Shown piece by piece: positions 1 through 5,208 of a stretch of 5,208 nucleotides of DNA. Made by a program: the position numbers and the translations under genes. The notes below the pieces were generated by a model. It saw only the letters and a list, made by a program, of their open reading frames with translations. It was not told the DNA's origin and did no database searches. Numbering within the stretch: the stretch's first letter is position 1; every line of letters starts with the position of its first letter. Source of the DNA: Rhodospirillaceae bacterium (GTDB lineage Bacteria; Pseudomonadota; Alphaproteobacteria; Rhodospirillales; Magnetovibrionaceae); NCBI GenBank assembly GCA_002732845.1, contig NVSZ01000053.1, positions 8,619-13,826 of the forward strand. The letters run 5' to 3'.

Positions 1-1016
1 TCGGAATCCACGTCCAAAACCATAACTTCAACTTCTTGAGAAGTGGAAACGATTTTGCCTGGGTGAACGTTGCGTTTGGTCCAAGACATTTCAGAAACGT
101 GAACCAAGCCTTCAACACCGGCTTGCAATTCAACGAATGCGCCGTAATCGGTAATGTTGGTCACGCGACCTTTAAGTTTTGTGCCGATTGGGTAAGCCGC
201 TTCGACGCCAGACCAAGGATCAGCTTCCAATTGTTTCATGCCCAATGAAATACGTTGGGTGTCAGCATTGAAGCGGATAACCTGAACGTTGACGGTTTGG
301 CCAACTTGCAGAGCTTCGGAAGGATGGTTGATGCGTTTCCAAGCAATGTCGGTCACGTGCAACAAGCCGTCTACGCCGCCAAGATCGACGAATGCACCAT
401 AATCGGTGATGTTTTTGACAACACCTTCAAGCACGTCGCCTTCTTTAAGCTGAGCAATCAATTCAGAACGAGCTTCGGCGCGGGCTTCTTCAAGCACAGC
501 ACGACGAGATACAACGATGTTGTTGCGGGCACGATCCATTTTCAAGATTTGGAAAGGCTGAGGCATGTTCATCAAAGGTGTGACGTCACGAACCGGACGG
601 ATGTCAACTTGTGAACCCGGCAAGAACGCCACGGCGCCATTAAGGTCAACAATAAAGCCACCTTTAACACGGCCAAAGATAGAACCGGTAACGCGTGTTT
701 GGGATTCGAATTCTTTTTCGAGGCTGATCCAAGCTTCTTCGCGACGGGCTTTTTCCCGGCTGAGGCGGATCAAGCCATCACGGTCTTCATAGCGTTCGAC
801 GAAGACGTCGATTTTGTCGCCAACGGCAATTTTATCTGCCTCAGCGCCAGCGCCAAATTCTTTCATGGGGATGCGACCTTCGGACTTTAGTCCAACGTCT
901 ACAAGTACGGCGTCGCCGTCGATGCGAAGAACTGTGCCGTTCAGCACGCTGCCTTCAAAGCCATCACGGCCGCCAAAGGACTCTTCTAAAAGGTCCGCAA
1001 AATTTTCTGTCGTCAT
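1..1016 (-). CDS. rpsA: 30S ribosomal protein S1, 3' end cut by the window edge
   Basis: S1 binds mRNA on the small ribosomal subunit and helps recruit it for translation initiation. The frame is open from an ATG at 1016-1014 to the window edge and gives 338 residues. I see repeated S1/OB-fold domains at about residues 22-88, 106-172, 193-261 and 278 to the edge. Domains 3 and 4 carry the canonical pattern KNITDYGAFVDLGGVDGLLH (201-220) and TNITDYGAFVEL (286-297). The region PGSQVDIRPVRD (133-144) is typical of domain 2 in bacterial S1. E. coli S1 has six domains, so roughly the C-terminal 40% is missing here only because of the window boundary. The start is supported by a Shine-Dalgarno AAGGAAGA at 1032-1025, 8 bases upstream of the ATG. 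It lies downstream of cmk on the same strand, the usual cmk-rpsA order. I see no frameshift. Confidence 0.97.
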   Translation of the reverse strand, partial: MTTENFADLLEESFGGRDGFEGSVLNGTVLRIDGDAVLVDVGLKSEGRIPMKEFGAGAEADKIAVGDKIDVFVERYEDRDGLIRLSREKARREEAWISLEKEFESQTRVTGSIFGRVKGGFIVDLNGAVAFLPGSQVDIRPVRDVTPLMNMPQPFQILKMDRARNNIVVSRRAVLEEARAEARSELIAQLKEGDVLEGVVKNITDYGAFVDLGGVDGLLHVTDIAWKRINHPSEALQVGQTVNVQVIRFNADTQRISLGMKQLEADPWSGVEAAYPIGTKLKGRVTNITDYGAFVELQAGVEGLVHVSEMSWTKRNVHPGKIVSTSQEVEVMVLDVDS

Positions 1017-1147
1017 TATTATGGTCTTCCTTATTTATTTTACTTTCTGGCCAAACGGTTGGTTCCGATGGTCTTTAACACAAAATATGCCACACCCTTC
1101 TTTGAGCGTGTGACGGTGAATAAACTTCTGAGAACCGAGGTTCTGGA
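1017..1147 (-). promoter_or_regulatory. cmk-rpsA intergenic region / rpsA leader
   Basis: This 131-base gap separates the cmk stop from the rpsA start. It holds the 3' arm of the hairpin described separately, a weak CACAC/GTGTG pairing (1091-1095 with 1108-1112), an AT-rich stretch and the rpsA ribosome binding site. I found no convincing -35/-10 pair for rpsA. A TAAAAT hexamer is readable on the minus strand around 1037-1042, but no acceptable -35 lies upstream of it. In E. coli, S1 represses its own translation through a structured leader. Whether this leader does the same is inference from the family and cannot be read from the bases. Confidence 0.4.
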
Positions 1148-1156
1148 TCAGAAGTT
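1123..1156 (-). other. Interrupted hairpin spanning the cmk stop codon
   Basis: In transcript sense the outer arms are AACTTCTG (1156-1149) and CAGAAGTT (1130-1123), a perfect 8-base match. The inner arms are AGAACC (1144-1139) and GGTTCT (1136-1131). A 4-base bulge, ATCC, sits on the 5' side (1148-1145), and the apical loop is tiny: TC, or CTCG if the last pair opens. The cmk TGA (1150-1148) lies in the 5' arm. No T-run follows the structure (the next bases are TATTCACCGTCA), so it is not a standard intrinsic terminator. It could protect or process the mRNA 3' end of aroA-cmk, attenuate readthrough into rpsA, or belong to the rpsA leader. Confidence 0.6.
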
Positions 1157-1807
1157 GTTCTTTGAAGTGATGAATTCAACGGATTGCTCGAAAGCCTGAT
1201 CCGCATCCAATTCGCTGGTGTCTAAAATGCACGCATCATCTGCGGCCTTTAGAGGCGAAGCGCTGCGACCTGAATCGCGAGCATCCCGTTCCACCATATC
1301 TTCGAGAACGCGGGCATATATAGCCCCAAGACCGCGCGACTGCAACTCTTTAAAACGCCGTTCTGCGCGGATTTCGGTGCTTGCGGTGATGAAAAGCTTT
1401 GCAGCTGCGTCTGGGCAAACCGTCGTACCAATGTCGCGACCGTCTAAAATCGCGCCCTTTGCCGCCGATCCGTCTGCTAATGCGGGCGGATTTGCCGCAA
1501 AATTGCGTTGAAAATCAAGCAATGCGGCCCGAACGCCGGGGATTGCCGAAACCTTGCTGGCGGCTTGGGCGGCTTCGTCCGTGCGCAATGAACTGTTCGC
1601 CAATTCTGCCGGGTCTAGGGATCGGGCGGCGGCTTCACCCACTTCAATATTTTCGGGATCGCCGCCTTGGCTGATCACTTTATAGCCCACGGCTCTATAC
1701 AAGAGACCCGTATCCAACTGGGCCAACCCATATTTGTCCGCCAAACGTTTGGCCAAAGTGCCTTTACCCGCCGCTGCCGGGCCATCAACCGCAATCACGA
1801 TGTTCAT
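1148..1807 (-). CDS. cmk: (d)CMP kinase (cytidylate kinase)
   Basis: Cmk transfers phosphate from ATP to CMP or dCMP in the cytoplasm and feeds pyrimidine nucleotide pools. The 219-residue product has the normal length of the bacterial family. The P-loop GPAAAGKGT is at residues 9-17, DTGLLYRAVG at 32-41 (nucleotide monophosphate site), LRT at 74-76, DGRDIGTTVCPDA at 122-134 with the core DGRDIGT, and an Arg-rich lid segment ERRFKEL at 149-155. A typical C-terminal RDARDSGR...SPLK..DDA.ILDTS region follows. The ATG at 1807-1805 overlaps the aroA stop as ATGA, and an AGGAAA Shine-Dalgarno (1817-1812) inside the end of aroA lies 4 bases upstream. This supports the start and implies translational coupling. 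The stop codon lies inside a hairpin. All catalytic motifs look intact. Confidence 0.97.
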   Translation of the reverse strand: MNIVIAVDGPAAAGKGTLAKRLADKYGLAQLDTGLLYRAVGYKVISQGGDPENIEVGEAAARSLDPAELANSSLRTDEAAQAASKVSAIPGVRAALLDFQRNFAANPPALADGSAAKGAILDGRDIGTTVCPDAAAKLFITASTEIRAERRFKELQSRGLGAIYARVLEDMVERDARDSGRSASPLKAADDACILDTSELDADQAFEQSVEFITSKNNF

Positions 1808-3153
1808 GAGTTTTCCTGTTCTTCTGTTTGAAATGTGGCGCCTAAGCTTTCCATCAGGTGTCGAAATCCGGGAAAGCTGGTTTCAATCGGGCTGGCATCA
1901 TCCACCGTAATGGGGTTTTGGGCATTCATACCCAGCACTAAAAACGCCATGGCAATGCGGTGGTCTAAACTGGACGCCACCGTGGCTCCACCGGGAACGT
2001 TCACATCCGTGCCGCCCACACCGTTCACCACCAGCCAGTCTTCGCCTTCTTCAACGTCGACACCACAGTCTTTTAAACCTTTTGCCATTACGGCCAAACG
2101 ATCGCTTTCTTTGACCCGCAATTCGCCTAAGCCTTCGAAACGGGTTTGACCTTCAGCACAAGCCGCCGCGACAAACAAAACCGGATTTTCATCGATTTGA
2201 TCCGGCGCGCGAGAAGCCGAAACAAGACAACCCTTCAGACCTGTATACTGGACATGAATATCACCAATATCTTCGCCGGCCTCGGTCTGTTGGTTTAAAA
2301 TTTCAATGTTTGCGCCCATATCTTTCAGGGTCTCTATAACGCCCGCGCGCAGGGGGTTTAAGCCGACGCCGGTTACCGTAACATCCGATCCGGGAACAAT
2401 ACTGGCCGCCACCAACAGAAAGGCCGCCGAAGAAATATCAGCCGGAACAATAACATCGCGGCCTTTCAGTTCGGGCTGGCCCTTAAGTGTGATACGTCGA
2501 GCCCCGCCGTCTAGCTCTTCGACACGTACATCGCCACCAAAATGATTGAGCATTTTTTCAGAATGATCGCGGGTTGGTTTGGGTTCAATCACCACCGTTT
2601 CACCGGGGGCATTCAAGCCTGCCAGCAACACCGCCGATTTCACCTGAGCCGACGCCACGGGCAATTCATATTCAATCGGCATGGGGCTTTTGGCTCCGGT
2701 TTGGGTTAACGGCAAACGCCCACCCTCAGCCGCCTCAAACGTTGCGCCGACTTGCGACAACGGCGTAATCACCCGCATCATAGGCCGCGACGACAACGAT
2801 GCATCCCCCGTAAAAGTCACCTTAATATTATGGCTGGCAACCAAACCCATCAACAACCGCACGGCGGTGCCGGAATTACCCATATCAATGGTGTGATCGG
2901 GCTGTAACAATCCGCCCACGCCAAGGCCATTAATGCGCCATTCGCCGGAATCTTCGCGCACCACTTTTGCGCCCATGGCCCGCATGGCGTCTGCGGTGGC
3001 CAAGACGTCTTCGCCTTCTAAAAGGCCCGTCACCCGTGTTTCGCCAAGGGCCACGGCCCCCAACATCAAGGCACGATGAGATATGGATTTGTCCCCTGGC
3101 ACGCGGACGTGACCGGAAAGCGGCGCAGATTTTAAAACACTTAACGTTGGCAC
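1804..3153 (-). CDS. aroA: 3-phosphoshikimate 1-carboxyvinyltransferase (EPSP synthase)
   Basis: AroA condenses shikimate-3-phosphate with phosphoenolpyruvate to EPSP, the sixth step of the shikimate pathway. The 449-residue product carries PGDKSISHR (19-27), GNSGTA (92-97), RPM (123-125), SAQVKSA (168-174), RDHSEKM (195-201), IDENP (320-324, with the presumed catalytic Asp at 321), LRVKESDR (345-352) and LDHRIAM (396-402). GDK, SAQVK and RDHSE, together with the overall wording, match the class II type known from Agrobacterium CP4 and Gram-positives more than the E. coli class I type. The start is a GTG at 3153-3151; a weak purine stretch AAGTGAG lies about 8 bases upstream, and the N-terminus (residues 11-27) aligns with the family without missing sequence. 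It overlaps cmk by four bases. Possible oddities are Gly95 in GNSGT, where CP4 has Ala, and DENP where relatives I recall have a bulky residue before the Pro. Confidence 0.97.
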   Translation of the reverse strand: MPTLSVLKSAPLSGHVRVPGDKSISHRALMLGAVALGETRVTGLLEGEDVLATADAMRAMGAKVVREDSGEWRINGLGVGGLLQPDHTIDMGNSGTAVRLLMGLVASHNIKVTFTGDASLSSRPMMRVITPLSQVGATFEAAEGGRLPLTQTGAKSPMPIEYELPVASAQVKSAVLLAGLNAPGETVVIEPKPTRDHSEKMLNHFGGDVRVEELDGGARRITLKGQPELKGRDVIVPADISSAAFLLVAASIVPGSDVTVTGVGLNPLRAGVIETLKDMGANIEILNQQTEAGEDIGDIHVQYTGLKGCLVSASRAPDQIDENPVLFVAAACAEGQTRFEGLGELRVKESDRLAVMAKGLKDCGVDVEEGEDWLVVNGVGGTDVNVPGGATVASSLDHRIAMAFLVLGMNAQNPITVDDASPIETSFPGFRHLMESLGATFQTEEQENS

Positions 3154-3216
3154 AGAAAAAAACTCACTTTAATAGGGTGCGTTCACAAAAATTAGTTGCT
3201 ATGATTTATCTAACAT

Positions 3217-3237
3217 AGTTCTATTGAAGACAGAACT
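3217..3237. promoter_or_regulatory. Small inverted repeat in the divergent aroA / zinc-ribbon gene region
   Basis: AGTTCT (3217-3222) and AGAACT (3232-3237) form an inverted repeat with a 9-base spacer in the 163-base region between two divergent genes. The centre-to-centre distance of about 15 bases is a little over one helical turn, so a dimeric regulator site is conceivable. A 6-base repeat in AT-rich DNA can also arise by chance. I could not identify a convincing promoter for aroA on the minus strand. Confidence 0.2.
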
Positions 3238-3271
3238 TAAGAATCGGCAATTTAGAATTTGCTTTTCAAGG

Positions 3272-3300
3272 TAGACATCTAAAAGTGCCTCAAAGATAAT
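3272..3300 (+). promoter_or_regulatory. Candidate sigma70-type promoter for the zinc-ribbon gene
   Basis: TAGACA (3272-3277), a 17-base spacer and GATAAT (3295-3300) match the sigma70 consensus at 10 of 12 positions. The predicted transcription start would be about 3306-3308. That falls within the Shine-Dalgarno GGGAGG (3305-3310) and leaves only about ten leader bases before the ATG at 3317, which is a problem. The match may be fortuitous, or transcription may start on a 5' neighbouring base. Confidence 0.35.
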
Positions 3301-3316
3301 AAATGGGAGGCTACCC

Positions 3317-3682
3317 ATGGGAACATTCGATAAAGGCCATAAACACACCTGTTCAAAGTGTGCTGCCCGTTTTTTTGACCTTCTTAAAGACACGGCAACG
3401 TGCCCCAAATGCGGCACCGTCGACCAAACCGAAACCGGACGCCTGGCCGCCATCGCTGCCTTGGAAGCCGAAGCCAACACCGAAGCCCGTACAGAAGCTC
3501 CCGAAAGCGAAGAAAAAGATTCGACCGAACAGCTTCTTGATCTGGACGTTGACGACGACGAAAACGATGAAGGCGACGAAGAAGACAGCCTGATGGAAGA
3601 CACCTCAGATCTCAGCCATGTGGAAGACGATGTGACCGAAGTTTTGGGCCATATGGAAAGCCCCGGACCCACCGATCTTTAG
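3317..3682 (+). CDS. FYDLN-acid / TIGR02300 family protein, zinc ribbon with acidic tail
   Basis: The 121-residue product starts with a treble of features typical of the TIGR02300 (FYDLN acid domain, PF09538) family. There is a four-Cys zinc ribbon, CSKC (12-15) and CPKCGT (29-34). The family signature FYDLN is represented by FFDLL (19-23). A long acidic C-terminal half follows, with a D/E-dense block at 75-95 and the tail EDTSDLSHVEDDVTEVL (94-110). Its molecular function is not established. The Cys pairs suggest Zn binding, and the acidic tail is probably disordered and might contact a basic partner; both are inference. No signal peptide or membrane segment is visible, so it is likely cytoplasmic. 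The ATG is well supported by GGGAGG at 3305-3310, 6 bases upstream. It is divergent from aroA and precedes a tRNA-Ala, a neighbourhood I associate with alphaproteobacteria. FFDLL is a diverged version of the signature. Confidence 0.88.
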   Translation: MGTFDKGHKHTCSKCAARFFDLLKDTATCPKCGTVDQTETGRLAAIAALEAEANTEARTEAPESEEKDSTEQLLDLDVDDDENDEGDEEDSLMEDTSDLSHVEDDVTEVLGHMESPGPTDL

Positions 3683-3709
3683 AAAAATCAAAAACCCGTC
3701 ATTTTCCCC

Positions 3710-3738
3710 TTGCCATAAACAACCCAGCCCCGTAAATT
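3710..3738 (+). promoter_or_regulatory. Candidate promoter for tRNA-Ala
   Basis: TTGCCA (3710-3715; 5 of 6 to TTGACA), a 17-base spacer and TAAATT (3733-3738; 4 of 6 to TATAAT). The bases after the -10 are GC-rich (CCGCTCCGACC), as is common for stable-RNA promoters under stringent control. The inferred start near 3745 leaves about 34 leader bases before the mature tRNA 5' end. The leader has a small CCCTT/AAGGG stem (3752-3756 with 3762-3766). The tRNA could instead be co-transcribed with the upstream gene, since I see no terminator between them. Confidence 0.45.
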
Positions 3739-3778
3739 CCGCTCCGACCACCCCTTCAAAAAAGGGAACGCGTCAATT

Positions 3779-3854
<76 letters not shown>

Positions 3855-3856
3855 TC

Positions 3857-3890
3857 AAAACCTCTTGGGAAACCAAGGGGTTTTGTGCTG
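3857..3890 (+). terminator. Intrinsic-terminator-like hairpin after tRNA-Ala
   Basis: AAAACCTCTTGG (3857-3868) pairs with CCAAGGGGTTTT (3873-3884) over twelve positions with a single T-G wobble. The loop is GAAA (3869-3872), a GNRA tetraloop. The 3' arm ends in TTTT and is followed by GTGCTG and then TTTGGG, so the U-tract is short and partly within the stem. It starts two bases after the tRNA CCA. The A-run on the 5' side also gives a T-run in the reverse direction, so it could work bidirectionally. Confidence 0.8.
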
Positions 3891-4200
3891 TTTGGGTCTT
3901 TACATAAATCCACAGCTCGCACGCAATTCTTTCAAGCGGGTTGGACTTAACGGGCACTTCACCCGCGCTAAAATTTCTTTCAAGTAATCAGTACCGCAGC
4001 TCGATATTTCTTGGTCTGCTTTCGATCAGATGGATTAAGCTCAATGGGGCGGTTCACCGGGTTCTAAAGCAGAGACGAACGGCATACGGCTGATTTTAAT
4101 TGAAACCCGTACCTAAAGCCTTTCCGTTTGACTTGTTAAAATCTGTAAGTTGAATTAGGGTCGTCACAGTGTAGTTTGACGGCAGGGTGTCGCTTGGAAT
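3885..4200. other. Gene-poor gap between tRNA-Ala terminator and the TPR gene
   Basis: I find no convincing gene in this stretch. All frames are broken within about 45 codons and none has a credible start with a ribosome binding site. It contains a 10-base direct repeat TTCTTTCAAG (3927-3936 and 3975-3984), a shorter repeat CAGCTCG (3913-3919 and 3997-4003), and a GCGGGT/ACCCGC inverted repeat (3936-3941 with 3961-3966). These could be chance, or traces of a decayed element beside the tRNA, but no recognisable transposase, integrase or terminal repeat remains. Confidence 0.5.
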
Positions 4201-4209
4201 TGATATAAT
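4201..4209 (+). promoter_or_regulatory. Extended -10 promoter for the TPR gene
   Basis: TGATATAAT is a perfect extended -10 (TGn followed by consensus TATAAT at 4204-4209). The predicted start is around 4215-4217, about ten bases before the ATG at 4227, giving a short leader that still includes the AGGA at 4221-4224. No -35 lies at the normal distance: the bases 17 upstream are GGCAGG. A TTGACG at 4176-4181 is 22 bases away, too far for standard spacing. Extended -10 promoters can work without a good -35. Confidence 0.55.
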
Positions 4210-4226
4210 TTCAAGTTTTCAGGATC

Positions 4227-5208
4227 ATGAACCGTTTGAAAAATATTCATCAGAAAAACCAACCGAAGCGTCGGCAAAAGAAGCAACGCGCACCGCATCC
4301 CAATGCGATGATCCACGAACACTGTATTGCCTTTGCCGTCCAGCATCATAACGCCGGACGGGTGCAACAGGCTGAAGCCTTGTACCAGCAAGTGCTGAAC
4401 GAAAACCCAAAACACCCTACGGCCTTGCATCTGCTGGGCGTCCTCGCCAGAGATGTCGGTCAGCATGAAGTCGCCATAAAATTAATCAAAAAAGCCATCG
4501 TTGCCCAACCAGAATTCCCTGAGGCTCATAATAATCTTGCCGTTACCTATAAAAAACTAGGTCGTTTAGACGATGCTTTGGTGCATTATCGAAAGGCCGT
4601 TGCGATTGATCCTGACAATGCGGTGGCACAGTATAATTTGGGCAATACATTAAAAGACCTAGGCCTGTTGGATGAGGCTGTAGATCATTATCAAAAGGCG
4701 ACCTGTATTAACCCTGATTTTGCCGAAGCCAAAAACAACACGGCCGATTGCTTAAAACAACTTGGAGATTTTGATGGTGCCGTTCAAGTCTTGGAAATAG
4801 CGGTTAAAAAACACCCAAACCAAATTCACCTCAACAGTTCACTTGTGACGTTGCTCAACAGTCATATACCGAAAGAGCGGGACGTTGGTCCCCATGCGAA
4901 AGCACAAAACCAGTTGCAAAAGCTAAGCCTTAAGGATGCAAATGCATCGCCAATTACAGATGAAGCGGTAAGCAACCTCTATCAAAGTAGCTATGACATT
5001 ATTGAGGCCCATAATGTAAACCCTACCGTTCTTATGACACAGATATGGAGAGGCATGACGATTGATCAGGGATGCGAACGTCATATGCGCGTTTTTAACA
5101 CCTATAACGTTGTTCCTGAGTATTGTTTTAGTTGTTACAAAGTGACAATTGATGTGCCGACGGTTTTGGAGCTATTCAAGCTGATGATCGTTTTTGATAC
5201 GATTGAGC
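4227..5208 (+). CDS. Tetratricopeptide-repeat protein with unassigned C-terminal region, 3' end outside window
   Basis: The frame is open from the ATG to the window edge, giving 327 residues without a stop. The N-terminus is strongly basic (KRRQKKQR, 14-21) with no signal peptide. Five consecutive 34-residue TPR units follow at about 31-64, 65-98, 99-132, 133-166 and 167-200, with the consensus A..NL...Y..LG..D.A...Y.KA....P clearest in units 3 and 4. TPRs are protein-interaction scaffolds, so a partner-binding role is likely. Residues 201-327 are not TPR. They contain WRGMTIDQGCERHMRVFNTY (274-293), then a CFSC pair (Cys300, Cys303) and a hydrophobic helix-like segment (311-323). I recall similar wording in uncharacterised TPR proteins of alphaproteobacteria but cannot name the domain. 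It does not look like the O-GlcNAc transferase domain that follows TPRs in SPINDLY-like proteins. AGGA lies only two bases before the ATG; Met28 (4308) is an alternative start with no ribosome binding site. Codons become AT-rich toward the 3' end, unlike aroA, which may hint at a different history. Confidence 0.85.
   Translation, partial: MNRLKNIHQKNQPKRRQKKQRAPHPNAMIHEHCIAFAVQHHNAGRVQQAEALYQQVLNENPKHPTALHLLGVLARDVGQHEVAIKLIKKAIVAQPEFPEAHNNLAVTYKKLGRLDDALVHYRKAVAIDPDNAVAQYNLGNTLKDLGLLDEAVDHYQKATCINPDFAEAKNNTADCLKQLGDFDGAVQVLEIAVKKHPNQIHLNSSLVTLLNSHIPKERDVGPHAKAQNQLQKLSLKDANASPITDEAVSNLYQSSYDIIEAHNVNPTVLMTQIWRGMTIDQGCERHMRVFNTYNVVPEYCFSCYKVTIDVPTVLELFKLMIVFDTIE

Noticed and set aside
1091..1112. 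CACAC/GTGTG stem in the rpsA leader as a terminator or riboswitch
   Set aside because: Only five base pairs with a 12-base loop and no U-tract; too weak to call.
36..1113. Several plus-strand open frames across rpsA
   Set aside because: They lie opposite a continuous S1 coding frame with four recognisable domains and have no family resemblance or ribosome binding sites.
3199..3672. A 157-codon minus-strand open frame opposite the zinc-ribbon gene
   Set aside because: The product is a low-complexity Ser-rich sequence that mirrors the D/E codons of the plus-strand gene. The plus-strand gene has a good ribosome binding site and a family signature.
3900..4031. A roughly 43-codon minus-strand open stretch in the gap, with a Lys/Leu/Arg-rich translation
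   Set aside because: It has no ATG, only late TTG or GTG codons without a ribosome binding site, and I could not match it to a transposase or integrase end.
4176..4209. TTGACG and TATAAT as a complete sigma70 promoter
   Set aside because: The spacer is 22 bases, outside the usual 16-19. The extended -10 alone is the better reading.
4164..4466. A 100-codon minus-strand open frame over the start of the TPR gene
   Set aside because: It overlaps the TPR-coding frame and the extended -10 element, and its product resembles nothing I know.

Overview
The window looks like chromosomal housekeeping DNA from an alphaproteobacterium, probably Rhodospirillales-like. Three things suggest this: the gene order aroA-cmk-rpsA on the minus strand, a divergent zinc-ribbon/acidic-tail protein of the FYDLN-acid (TIGR02300) family that is typical of alphaproteobacteria, and a tRNA-Ala next to that gene. 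Base composition is moderate, with the last gene visibly more AT-rich than the aroA block. The taxonomic call is inference; there is no 16S or other marker here.

Layout: positions 1-1016 (minus) hold the first 338 codons of rpsA (ribosomal protein S1), whose 3' end lies outside the window. A 131-base leader with a strong interrupted hairpin separates it from cmk (1148-1807, minus, cytidylate kinase). cmk overlaps the end of aroA (1804-3153, minus, EPSP synthase) by an ATGA junction, so aroA and cmk are very probably translationally coupled and rpsA may be read from the same transcript. A 163-base divergent intergenic region follows. The FYDLN-acid family gene (3317-3682, plus) comes next, then a plausible stable-RNA promoter, tRNA-Ala(GGC) with encoded CCA (3779-3854), and a GNRA-capped intrinsic-terminator-like hairpin (3857-3884). 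About 340 bases with no convincing gene lead to a perfect extended -10 promoter element. The last gene (4227 to beyond 5208, plus) encodes a protein with five tandem 34-residue TPR units and a less familiar C-terminal region containing a CxxC.

How they fit together: AroA makes EPSP for chorismate and aromatic amino acids, Cmk phosphorylates CMP/dCMP, and S1 delivers mRNA to the ribosome. These are growth-linked functions often clustered in proteobacteria. The zinc-ribbon protein and the tRNA are standard neighbours. The TPR gene has its own promoter and probably does not belong to the housekeeping block. I see no CRISPR array, intact mobile element, toxin-antitoxin pair or defence system. The least explained parts are the C-terminal half of the TPR protein, the hairpin over the cmk stop codon, and the gene-poor gap after the tRNA.
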